Positions 1 to 11,160 of a stretch of 64,000 bases of DNA are shown here, piece by piece. The stretch comes from Magnolia sinica (Eukaryota > Streptophyta > Magnoliopsida > Magnoliales > Magnoliaceae). Position 1 is the first letter of the stretch. Every line of letters starts with the position of its first letter. The notes under the pieces were generated by a model that was not told the origin of the DNA, did not search any database, and saw nothing but the letters and a program-made list of their open reading frames with translations. The position numbers were made by a program, and so were the translations under genes. The stretch covers positions 35,333,001 to 35,397,000 of the forward strand of contig NC_080573.1 of NCBI RefSeq assembly GCF_029962835.1, given 5' to 3'.

Positions 1-904
1 TAGCCTGAATACCCGTCAAGGAAACAACAGTAAGAATGACCAGCTAACCTTTCTAAAATTTAATCAATGAAGGGTAAAGGAAAGTGGTCCTTTCTCATGA
101 ATGTATTCAACTTCCTGTAGTTAATGCACATTCTCCAACTTGTAGTAACTCTAGTTGACATGAGTTCGTATTAGTATTGACTACAATGGTGATTCCGTAC
201 TTCTTAGGAACCTCCTGAGTTGGACACACCCATTGGCTGTCGGATATGGGGTATATAATACCCACATCCAATAACTTAAGTACCTCGGCCTTAATCACTT
301 CCTTCATGTTTGAATTTAATCTATGTTGTGGTTGCTAGGAGGTCTTCGCCTTATCCTCAAGATGAATGCGGTGAGTAAAAATCAAAGGGTCAATTCCCTT
401 GTGGTCCGCAATCGACCATCCAAGGGCTCCTTTGTGCTCAATGAGAGTAGAAATAAGCATACTGGAAGAAATCACTACTGAGTATGTCTTATCTTGACCT
501 AAATAAACATATTTAAGATCAGAGGGTAAAATTTTTAAGTAAAGCTTCAGTGCTTTGAGGCTAGAAGTAGAGGCATAACATTAGTTTAAGGTAATTTTTC
601 AAATTATGGCCTCTACCAGTTAACTTCAAGTACCAGCACAGCATCAAGCAAGGCATCCATCTCCCTAATCATGTCACATTAATGTCATGGGCCTCGTCAT
701 CATCCTCTACCTATCTGCTCATGTCGAAAAAGATATTGAGCTCCAATGTCATATTTCCAAAAGACAAATTCATGACCCCATTCCTACAATTGATGATCGC
801 ATTGGATGTAGCATGGAATGGGCAGCCAAGTATAAAAGGGATTTGAGTTCTCATGTCTATGATGGGCTGAGTATCCAGGATGATAAAATCCATTGGATAG
901 TAGA
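1..904 (-). pseudogene. Athila-like Ty3/gypsy pol fragment (protease end, spacer, N-terminal reverse transcriptase)
   Basis: Read on the minus strand from 904 down to 1, this is the downstream half of an Athila-like retrotransposon polyprotein. The C-terminal part of the aspartic-protease region lies at 893-711 (residues ILDTQP, then PFILG and FHATSNAIINCRNG, the usual Athila order). It is followed by a spacer (about 700-330) and the start of reverse transcriptase at 307-1, with the recognisable strings LKLLDVGIIYPISDS, VPKK and, near the window edge, NYRKLN and FLDGYSG. Reading is broken by stops and small indels, so it is a dead copy. The remainder of pol and the 3' LTR lie outside the window. 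The coding sense continues on the far side of Element 1 at 14289, because that element landed inside the protease region; without the insert and one target-site copy the frame runs through. The assignment rests on motif order from family knowledge. Tat-lineage membership is a less likely alternative. Confidence 0.8.
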
Positions 905-3900
905 TATAACGTCTCAGAAAAATCTGTACAAAGGCCCGAGTACCACCTCAGGCAGAAATCCCTGAGGACCGTATTCTGTAGAAATTAGACGGAGATTAAT
1001 TAAGTACTAAACCAAATTACTCGGTGGATTTAGCTTGAACCGCCATTTACACAAATGAAAAGACCCAAAACTATTAATATCACTGACTCAACACTATATA
1101 AAAACCTAGGAGAAACCAAAAGAGCTTGTCGCTCCCGGGAGCACATTTAAACTCCGTATCGGACCTGGACCGCACATCAAAAGTCCGATGACTGCAAAAC
1201 TATATGGTTATGACCATCTTATTGGGCTTGACAACCATCCTAAGAATCAAGCCCAAATGGTGTTCGAAAATGTCCAATTTGAATGCTGAGTGAAGTGTGT
1301 GAGAAACACGAATATCCTTAGAAAAGGGTATTAAAACTTAAGTGAATTGGGCTACTCACTCACAAGTAAAATTGAGAATTTTAGGCCCTCAATTTCTGAC
1401 CAAACTTCACCCATGGAATAGGAAAATTTCCCTGCACGTATCTGTATACTTGTGGCCCCGATCAAATGACTATGACCGTTGATCTAACACAGGTCCTTCA
1501 CGATCGATCCGCTTAACCGATCGCACCGAAAACATATCCTGGCATAGATCCATTGTCAGGGGACTTACCCTATGCCATAAGTGAGTAATGGACCCACAAA
1601 TGAGCCTGGTCTACCCGAAATAGATGCCCTTTGGATACAAACTAGGTATACCATGGCCATGGGGCCACTTCCATCAGTTCTAGGCCCATATATAGCCCTT
1701 AACCACCCCATTTCTATTCCATACGAATTTCTCTAACCCTAGGAGAGAGAAGAGAGAAAAGAAGAGAAAAGAGTAAGGAGAGGAGAGAAATAGAGAGCTC
1801 GTTGCTGGGATTCTTTCCCACGACTCCACCACTCGAATTCACCTCCCCACTTCGATACACAATCGTTTCCTATTACAATTTGGGTAAGAAATCCTAACCC
1901 TAATCTTGATTTAGAAATTCAAATAGAGCAATCGATGAAATAGCTAACCTGTTTCATTGTTTAGGTGCCCGCCGTTCCATTTTCGGGAACATAAGATTCG
2001 AACCGAGTCCGAATCATGTATTTCGACGAAAGGTGCGGACTACAAATGCTTAGGTTATGGTTTTCAATGCTTTTAATGTCAGCAATGATTTATGTCTGAC
2101 TTGATTGTTGTCATACGATCTTAGTTATGCCATTTTCGATACAATATACATGTGTGAACTATGTTGAACAAAATATGAATCTTATGTGTTTGTTGAAATG
2201 CATGAATGAATGTGAAAATATGATTTGTGTTTATCATGTCTATTGATCTAGGATTCATTATTATTATATGCATGCTGACCTCATTGTATAAGGATTTACT
2301 AAAACACATGGTGTAACTCACCTAGTCTATGTATTTTGTGAAGTGTAACCTAAGTGTTTGATAAAATGTCTAAATGAGAAAATGTTGATGATTTGTATTT
2401 ATTAAGTGTATTAAGATAGGATTCTCAATTAACTTAATCATATGTATAGTATCTTTCATGAAATCATACTTACCGCGACGCAATTTATGGATAAAATGCA
2501 AGTGCTTGGTGACATGTTTAATGTGTTTGATGAAATGTTCAAATGAGAGTTTTATTTAGATTATTTGTTAAATGTTGATATGATTATCACATGTGTCTAT
2601 CTATTGCATCTGAGTAAGATTAGGGCTACAACGTGTCTCAGGTGATTAGTAACAATCCTTGTATAGGTGGCTAAATTAGTCTTGCCATATTGGGTAACTC
2701 AATGAATCCGTGTCATATGGCGATTGTCGACAGTGGTTAGGCCACAAGGGGTGCTTATGCACTCCATGTCAATTAAGTCAACGTGTACTTGTACCAATAG
2801 AACTTACCAAGCAAACCGATTGGCCTGTTGTGTGTTTACCATATATGGACACCACTGCTTGAATCTAAGGTACCACTTACCAATGTAAAGACTCGTTTCA
2901 ACCATGGTACCATGATCCGTTAAGACTCATGAGCTAGGCATGGTGGTATGGGACACCGTGGTCGAGCTGTCAGCCTACGCTGGGGTGATGAGCCTCCCCG
3001 TAGTGACCAGTGAGGAACCGAACTCGTGAGCCAGGCATGGTGGTATGGGACACCGTGTTTGAGCTGTCGGCCTACGCTAAGGTGACGAGCCTTCCCATAG
3101 TGACCGCGAGTATAAACTTTTGAATTTGCCTATCAACTGCTATTTCATTAAGGGTGATGCCCTACAACTTGCTTATCGTATGTGGTTAACTAGGATTGAT
3201 GACCTTAGATGGATCATTCGTTTGGGGTAATGATATAAAGGGAGGTACCTTAGCTTCTCGAACCTGCTGTATGAATAAGCTTAATTAAGAACTTGGCTAA
3301 CACGACCATGCACCGCATTGTACGTGCTTTGGCGAGGAAGTTGCACTTTAGGGAGGTTCTCATGCACGAACTTGGTTGTCGGAGTTGCTTGTGAGGGAGC
3401 TTTGTGAGAGAGCAAGTATCATTACTACACTCCACTATTGCATTAACAAAAGTAGATAGGAAGTGATTGTTGTATTGCTTTATCATTACTGCTTGAATGA
3501 CTTGATAACATGTTAACCCTTGCCTTATAGTACCACTGAGTTGATCACTCACTCCCACCCTGGGACGGTGTTTTAAAACACCAACAATTCTCTGGTTTAG
3601 ATGCAGGTAATGACGAAACCTATGCAGCGGAGCCCGACTTCATAGACGAGGAGGAGGAATTCTCCTATGTTCAGCTATTTGACGGGTCTATGTAGACCTC
3701 ATGCTGATTTGACGGGATTACAAGGATATATGAATTAGTCAAACACTTTACATTTTGACATTTTGTATATTTTGAAACAACCCTTGTATATATTAAACCC
3801 TATTACATCATCATACTCTGGAAGTTGTAAAACTTCTACCGTTCTGATATATATGTGTTTCAGTCTTTTTCTTGCTTAAATTTAATTATTTCTAGAGTAT

Positions 3901-4043
3901 GATATGTTGTTTTAGCATAATCCTACTCATGTTTAATACATTCATATGGACAACATCTAAACATCATTATCCATGTTGCGTAAGTGATGCGTTGGATCTC
4001 GGGAGTAGAGCTTTACTCGACCTTCGAAATTCGGGGCGTTACA
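905..4043 (+). repeat. 5' LTR of Element 1
   Basis: The first bases are TATAACGTCTC, where the 3' partner has TGTAACATCTC, so the canonical TG has mutated here. It ends ...GGGGCGTTACA. A TATA-like string (catatatagccc) lies near 1688, followed by a purine-rich gagagaagagag leader near 1740-1800, which suggests the promoter and R/U5 region. Two tandem copies of a ~98 bp unit (starting near 2924 and 3022, with the shared core 'ggcatggtggtatgggacac') lie toward the 3' part. Stop-rich throughout; no gene. Confidence 0.9.
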
Positions 4044-4867
4044 AGTTGGTATCAGAAAATGATTTGGATTAAACTAGACTTAGGTTATGGTAACATGATG
4101 CACTCTGACGCACTTTGACTTAAGAAGGGGGTGATAGAATTTAGAAACTAGGATTCTAAAAATTTCACCAATAAGCGAGATTGATTGCACTAGTGTAGCC
4201 CATACGCGTTCTGGATCATGTGAAGTGATCTCAACAATTTTTAGGTCGTCAATCAACGGGTTTAAACTATAAGTCGATGAAGTTGAAAACTAGAACAGAC
4301 CCAAAAGGCATGAATACGTTTGCGTACAGCTAGGAGAACGGACCTTGCGGGCCTAAGGACCCAAACCGTGAAAACCAATGGGGCCCAGGGGGGTCCCACG
4401 CACACCCACGGCACCCCGGGAGGGGTTGGCCACCGCCCCAGGGCGGAGCCACCTCCGGCGACCCCAGAGGGGAGCCGCGGCGCACTGCCCGCCTTCCCAG
4501 CGGGGCACGGTAGCACCTCACGGGCGGCGGTGAGCGGCCAGCCGGCCGATCAAGTGTGGCCCTCCCACATGTGGGCCACCCAATAAACCCCCCTTTTTCC
4601 TTTTTGCTCATTTCACCCCTTTTCTAACCTTCCAAACACCTCCAAACCCTCCAAGACCCCATTTCTCTCTCAAATCTCTCCTTCCATACATTTAAACCCC
4701 TCATTTCTTCCACATCTTCCACCCCTCCACCATTATTTCTCTAAAAACCATCTCTTGCAACTCTCCATTTTCCTTATTCACACCCACTTGAGCACAAAGG
4801 CCCTCTTTTGTGTCTCATAACCTTTAAAACCCACAAACCCATCTCATCCTTCAAGCTTTTCAACTCA
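4044..4867 (+). other. Untranslated leader of Element 1
   Basis: Between the primer-binding site and the first retained ORF is about 800 bp without a gene. It includes a strikingly GC-rich block (about 4330-4560, rich in ggccc and ccgg) and then a pyrimidine-rich tract (about 4590-4790). Element 2 has the same arrangement at 21995-22806, so this is a family feature, plausibly packaging or translation-control sequence (inference). The open frames across the GC-rich block on both strands are composition artefacts. Confidence 0.6.
4047..4061 (+). promoter_or_regulatory. Primer-binding site of Element 1 (initiator tRNA-Met type)
   Basis: TGGTATCAGAAAATG begins 3 bp after the 5' LTR. The first nine bases are the usual plant complement to the 3' end of initiator tRNA-Met (TGGTATCAGAGC). 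The matching site in Element 2 is better preserved, so the A-for-GC change here is decay. Confidence 0.85.
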
Positions 4868-6161
4868 ATGAATCTTTTTAAGCCAGTCACCACTATTTTC
4901 TCTATTTCCACACTCAAGAAGAGAGAGGCCCCGGATGAGGTCGGGCCGAGCCTTCCAAGCTGCTCGGGAAAGAAGGCGAGCGCCGAAGCAAGCACAAGTG
5001 CCGAGCGAGAGAAAAGATTGAAATGGGATCTCGATCCTCAAATCCCGCTCGAAACATCTCTACCGGTGGGCACCGGACTTGGTAAGTTCCGTAACCGCAA
5101 AGTTGTGTTTAAAGCTCACGTTGACAACAAACTATTTGGATTATATCCCATGATTGATCTCCTTCTAGAGAATGGGTGGGGTCCCATATTCTAGGGAAAC
5201 ACCCATGTGAGTGAAGGCACCGTACGAGCCTTCTATGCCCATATATGTAACTCGATGTTGGAGCCTCTTCAGTTTACTATCCCTTTGGGGGGCAGGAAGC
5301 CATAATCAATGTGGATGTGATGGCCTGTATTATGGGGATAGAACGTAGAGTTGTACATGCAAGTGAGACGAACTTTGCTACTGAGCGGGAAAGGAATCGC
5401 TGCACATGTTTCCTATGTGGCCAACTTGAGCGGTGAAGGCGAGGAAATAGCCTCGCTTTAACTAAGATGACAGATGATTTTCGCCCACTCCATCACATAT
5501 GCACGTATAACATGTATCCTAGGTGGAGCAACCGCACAAAATGCACAAGGTTTATAGTAGACTTTCTATATTGAGCTGGACAGGGAGACAAGTTGTGTTG
5601 CCTACTCTCGCCTTAGCTCAAATAATCAGCACTGCACGATCTACTAGGGAAGACTCCTCACTACCTTTCAGCCGACTCATTTGCAAGATCGCCAGAAACT
5701 TCGGCTTCAGACTCCATATGGAAGACCATGCCCTAATACATTTCATCAGCAAGACTACACTCAACAATATGGGGATTGGCCCTAAGCATCACCAAGCCCG
5801 GCTTGATGAGTATGGGGATGAAATAGAAGAAGAGACAGAAGAAGAAGAAGGCAGTGAAGAAGAGGAAGGAAGTGAAGAAGGGGAAGATAGTGAGGAAGTG
5901 GGGCAAGAAGAAGAAGGGGAGGCCTAAGACTCAGATGGGGGACCTCTTACTGCTACACATGAGGACCGCCGTGATCGGGCCGCCTTAGAAGCCCGCATGG
6001 CTAAGATTAAAGAGAACCAGGCCCAACTAAAATAGAAACTCGAGGAGAACCAAGCATACCTGAAAAGGAAGTTCATGAAGATGTCGCGCACCCTAAAGGC
6101 CCTCTTGTGTTATATGCAGGATAAGGGGGTGCCACCACCTTCTCCAGAGTCAGAGGACTAG
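4868..6161 (+). pseudogene. Extra ORF upstream of gag in Element 1 (putative plant transposon protein domain-like, acidic coiled-coil tail)
   Basis: This is a decayed reading frame that precedes gag. It begins MNLFKPVTTIFS. A basic region follows (KKREAPDE, EKRLKWDLD), then a folded-looking block with VVFKAHVD, LYPMIDLLLENGWGP and a later region resembling VRAFYAHI. A long acidic run of Glu/Asp/Ser occupies 5811-5925, and a charged heptad-like segment (LEENQAYLKRK) ends at SPESED-stop (6159-6161). The block around GWGP...VRAFYA resembles the 'putative plant transposon protein' domain (PF20167) found in extra ORFs of plant retroelements. That match is from memory. The homologue in Element 2 at 22807-24179 shares the start, domain order and C-terminus, so this is a family component and not chance. 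At least three stops or frameshifts interrupt it. The function is unknown. Confidence 0.65.
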
Positions 6162-6449
6162 ACATGAGTTATCGTTGTTTTCTTGATTTTTTTGTTCTTA
6201 CTTTTCTTTGTAATATCCCTAGACGACTTAGTTAGATGTTAGGGTAGTTAGTGTTAAAGCTTTTGGTAAATTAGCTCACATGCATCTTCTGTCATAATTC
6301 ATGTAATACTACATCTTATGTATTGTGACAAGTTTTGAGTAAATGAAATGCATGAAGCTTCTTTTGATTTGAAATATGTAGAATGTTTTAAAAAGTGGGT
6401 AATATTATCCTAATCTTACACATGTTGCACCCTACGTTGTATATAGGGA

Positions 6450-7690
6450 ATGCCTCCTAAAAGCACTTAGAATATAGCACATCTCACACTTAGCGGATCG
6501 ATTGACGGGGCACCTCTCCTGAGCGATAGCCATATGGACCCCAGTTTAGGCCCGGATATTGAACTATGCGGGATTCACAACTGGCCACTGGCCCCACCAA
6601 TGGGCCAACACCTAGTGCACCACCAGTTTTGGGACAGAACCATGCGTCTACATTGACGCCACACATGCTTCAGGCGGCCTCTCCCCCTGATAGGTTGGAG
6701 CAGATGATGCTCTTAATGTAGTAACAACAGCAAGTTTTGGCCATTATTGCAGGGGCCATTACCCAAAACATTAACGTGGTCCCACCTATGCCACCTGTGT
6801 AGCCTGCTGGAGCTATGAACACTAGTAGCTTGTTTGAGCGCTTTCAATGCTTCCGCCCTCCTACTTTTGTGGGTACTCACCAACCTGAGGAGGTGAAGTA
6901 TTTGTTGGATCATATATTCAAGATGTTGAAGCCGCTGCACTGTACTAAAGCAGAGCAAGTGGAGGTGGTTACTTATATGTTCGAGAAGGAGGCTAGTTTG
7001 TGGTGGGACAACATCCTACGGACCGTCCCCGTGGGATACGTGTGGACATCGGACGCATTTGAAATTCATTTCCAGGGAAAGTACTTTCTCCTCACTTACC
7101 GTAATGAAAAGGAGAGTGAATTTCTTCACCTCCGATAAGGGGGGATGACAGCGGCTGAATACGAGAATCACTTTACGGAGCTGGCCAGATATGCTCCATT
7201 GATCCTAGGAGACGAACCGATGAGAATGTGGTGATTTTCAGAGGGTATGCGGCCTGATATCCATACTAAGATGTGTTGCGCTAGCATTCCCAACTATCCT
7301 GAGCTACTGAACATGTCCCTGTGAGCTGAGCAGGATGGAGATAGAGTGTCTCGAACACGTATACCAATGGGCCCAAGGCCTCGGCCTGAATTGCTGAACT
7401 GACCATTCCTCGGCAAGAGGCCGTGTCTAGATTCACCTCCCAGGCTAATGGCTCCACCGACCCAGAAGAGGCGATCAAATCTTTGGTGTGCCTACTGTAA
7501 GAAGATGGGCCATAATGAGCCCTTTTGCTTTACTAAGATGAGGGACAATGGTTTTACGTCACCTCAGAAGATCAACCGTCAGCCACCACGGGTTATATCA
7601 GCTCCACTTCTATTATCAGCACCGCCAGCACAACCATTTTTTTAACCACCCGTACCTCGAAATAGGCCGCCTCAATGACCTATGGCAGTG
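6450..7690 (+). pseudogene. gag of Element 1 (Ty3/gypsy capsid/nucleocapsid), inactivated
   Basis: This is the structural polyprotein that would form virus-like particles around the element RNA in the cytoplasm. It starts at MPPKST followed by a stop; the homologous Element 2 start is open for 94 codons. The capsid region is clear at 6815-7138 (SLFERFQCFRPPTF, EEVKYLLDHIFKML, VTYMFEKEASLWWD, FEIHFQGKYF), the usual chromovirus gag order. The nucleocapsid zinc knuckle CAYCKKMGHNEPFC at about 7489-7530 is a proper CX2CX4HX4C. Stops, for example after EFLHLR, and frame changes show it cannot be translated whole. It is followed without a clear gap by protease, so gag and pol were probably one polyprotein. 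Confidence 0.85.
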
Positions 7691-10600
7691 TAACCCAATC
7701 ATTCTCAATAAGCATGGGTACATGCACTTACAGTTGAAGCATCTGAGTCAACAACTGTAGTGCCTTTAGTTTTCAAAGTCACTGCTCACATCCAAGGTAC
7801 ACCAGTTTTTCTGTTGGTGGACACTGGGTCCACTATTTCCATGATAGCATACTCTACAATCAAGCGATTAGGGCTGAACACTACTCCTATGGTTGGGGTG
7901 AGAGTCATCGCAGCAACAGGAACTTTTACTGATGCCACAAAGCTTTGTAATGAGTGCCCAATATATTTAGGGAGCAGAGCGGTGTGCATTGACCTAATTG
8001 TCACCACGATATATTATTACAACGTCATCCTCAGCATGAATTGACTCACGAAAATGAAGGCAGAGATCGATTGTGAAGCCAGATTAGTGACAACACATGG
8101 GCCCGAGGGCACAGCCTTCATTTTTCCAGCTCAGGTCAGTTACCCCTTCCTCGTCCGTTATTACACTTCCTTGTTGAAAAATGTTGGGGGTCTGACATTT
8201 GGGAACATGGCAGTAGTCCAAGACTTCATGGATGTGTTCAAAAAGATCCTTGGGCTACCTCCTCAGCGTGAGATCGATTTTACCATCGACTTAGTGCTGA
8301 GTGTGACACCTATCTCTTTACCAACGTATCGATGCCTCCATGTGAAATGGAGGAGTTAAAGAGACAGATTGAAGATCTGTTGAATTCAGGTTTCATATGA
8401 CCAAGCATATCTCCTTGGGGAGTACCTGTGTTATTTATAAAGAAGAAAGATGGATCACTGCAATTGTGTATTGATTATTGCAAACTGAATCACATTACCA
8501 TCAAGAATAAGTATCCCCTGCCCAGGATAGATGACCTGCTCGACCAGTTGAAAGGGGCACAGTATTTCTAAAAAATTGGCTTACAGTCCGGGTATCATCA
8601 GTTGTGCGTTAGAAATGAAGACGTGCAGAAAACAACTTTCGGAACCAGTTTTGGGCACTACGAGTTCCTCGTGATGCCATTTGGGCTTACAAATGCACCA
8701 ACCGTGTTCATGGACCTTATGAACCGGGTGTTTCGGCCGTATCTATACCGATTCATCATCATGTTTATAGATGATATTTTAATATACTCCTCGAGTTGGA
8801 AGGATCATGAAGAACACCTACGAGCAGTCTTCGATACTCTCAGGAAGAATCAGTTATTTGTACAATACCGAACATGCGACTTCTAGAAAGAAGAAGTCAA
8901 GTTTCTGGGACACGTGGTGTCCAAGGAAGGAATTTTCGTGGACCTTACCAAGGTGGCCGTGGTACCGGACTGGGAACAACCCGGCTTAGTTAAAGAAGTG
9001 AGGAGTTTCCTTGGACTTGCTGGCTACTATCGCCGATTCATTAAATATTTTTCCAAGATAGCCAGACCGTTGTCTCAACTCACTCGAAAAGATCTTAAGT
9101 TTGCCTGGAACGAGAACACAAAAGCAGCCTTTCAGGAATTAAAGGAGAAGCTGACATTCGCACCCATGCTATCATTGCCAAAGCAAAAGGGTCAAATATA
9201 TTATATACACCAATGCATCTCATGTTGGTTTGGGTTGTGTACTTATGCAAAAGAATAGAGTGATTGCCTATGCATCGCGACAATTGAGAAAACACGAAGA
9301 AAACTACCCCACGCATGACCTGAAATTGGTGGTGGTCATCTTTGCATTAAAGCTCTGGAGACATTACCTCTACGAGGAGGAGTTTGAGTTCTTTTGCGAT
9401 CACAAAAGACTCATGTACATCTTTACTCAGAGATACCTAAACATGAGGCAACGACGTTGGATGGAAACCTTGAAAGACTTCAAGTTTAAGGTCTCTACCA
9501 TCCTGGCAAGGCCATCCTGGTGACCAATGCGTTGAGTCGCAAGAACACAATAGAATCCGTGGCTCCGCCGATGATAGAAGAGTGGAATATGGTAGAGTTT
9601 GTGTGAGACTTCGAACAAAAGCTTACAGCAGAGGAGCCATTCGAGAGCGTCGCACACATCCATGTACAACCACTTATTGATGATCGAATTATTGTAGCTC
9701 AGAAAGAAGATGAACTGTTGGTGAAAATGAGAGAACGAGCAAGTGACAGTGAAGAATCTGAATGGAGAGTTGGCTCGGACGGAGGTTTACGATATCATGG
9801 CCACCTATGCGTCCCGAATCTCCATGACTTGAGAAGGGAAGTCCTAGAAGCCACTCACAATTCAAGGATGGCGATGCATCCAGGCAGTACAAAGATGTGT
9901 AGAGATGTGAAATGTTTGTACTGGTGGGATAACATGAATGCCCACATATCATACTTCGTGTCTCGTTGTCTCACGTGCCAGTAGGTCAAGGCCGAACATC
10001 GCCGACCCCTTGATTTACTTCAGCCTATGCCCATAGCTGAATCGAAATGAGATTTCATATATATGGATTTCATTTCCAGGTTGTCAGAGATGAGAAAGGG
10101 GCATGACTTCATTTGGGTGATTATGGACCGATTGACAAAATTGGCTCACTTTCTCCCTATTAGAGTTTCTAATTCGGCAGATGATCTAGCCAAGCTGTAC
10201 ATCAAGGAGATAATACGATTGTATGGGGTTCCTATGGAGATTGTGTCAGATTGGGACACGCGATTCACGTCTATTTTCTGGACTCAAATCCAAGAAGCAA
10301 TGGGAGTGCAACTGAAGTTTAGTACCATGTTCCACCCATAGACCGATGGGCAGACGGAATGGGTAAATCAAATATTATAAGATATGTTGCGAGCATGTGT
10401 GCTTGATTTGAAGGAAAATTGGGATGACTGTCTCCCCTATGCCAAGTTTGCTTATAATAATAGCTTCTAAGTGAGCATTGACATGGCTCCTTACGAAGCT
10501 CTGTATGGACGCCCATCTCGAGCTCCATATTGTTGGGCAAAAGTTGGCGAGAAGAGTTTGGTTGGCCTAAATTTGGTACAGGTAACCTCAGAGAAGATCG

Positions 10601-11160
10601 ACATTATTAGGCGTCGACTTCTTGCAGCCCAGAGTAGATAGAAGAGTTACGCCGATACTAGATGGCGACAACTAGAATTCGAGGTTTGGGACCACGTATT
10701 CCTGAAAGTTTCCACAATGAAGGTAGTCCTTCGATTTGGCAAGAAAGGGAAACTCACACCGAGATTCATTGGCCCATTCCAGATTCTAGACCAAGTGGGT
10801 GAGGTGGCATACCATTTCAGGTTTCACACACCACTCGCAGGTGTGCGCAACGTATTTCATGTGTCCATGTTGAAGAAGTATATTCCTGACCCTACCCACA
10901 TTATCAAATGGGAACAAGTACAGCTAAGTGAAGATGCTACTTATATGTTGCGACCAACACATGTTCTCGATAAGAAGGAACAAGTGCTACGTAGCAAAGT
11001 GATCCCACTTGTGAAGGTACTGTGGATGCACCACACTAAGGAAGAGGCTACTTGGGAAACAGACGCCGAGATCCATATGAACTACCCTCAGATCCTCGAG
11101 GAGAATGAAAAGGTACTAATTTTAGGGACGAAATTTTTCTTTAAGGGGGGTAGATTGTAA
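7691..11160 (+). pseudogene. pol of Element 1: protease, reverse transcriptase, RNase H, integrase, chromodomain (inactivated)
   Basis: The domain order is as in chromoviruses. Protease is near 7760-8040 with the catalytic VDTGST. Reverse transcriptase runs from about 8230 to 8890, with [11 protein letters not shown] and the active site FIDDILIYS (both Asp present at 8770-8775). RNase H is about 9100-9540, with [17 protein letters not shown] and [17 protein letters not shown]. The integrase zinc-binding region is about 9780-9985 (MHPGSTKM, SRCLTC). Its catalytic core is about 10060-10540, with MDFI and DWDTRFTSIFW. A C-terminal chromodomain lies at about 10850-11130, with FHVSMLKKYIPDP, PLVKVLW and EEATWE. 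The terminal stop overlaps the first bases of the 3' LTR. Many in-frame stops (for example before the finger region of RT at 8570 and within the integrase core) make it non-functional. Confidence 0.9.
11141..11155 (+). promoter_or_regulatory. Polypurine tract of Element 1
   Basis: Ttaaggggggtagat lies immediately upstream of the 3' LTR, the expected site of plus-strand priming. The same motif precedes the 3' LTR of Element 2. Confidence 0.8.

Noticed and set aside
4262..4611. Overlapping Pro/Gly/Arg-rich frames on both strands in the Element 1 leader
   Set aside because: A GC-rich block lacks stops by composition, and the equivalent frames in Element 2 (22263-22729) are not conserved in protein sequence.
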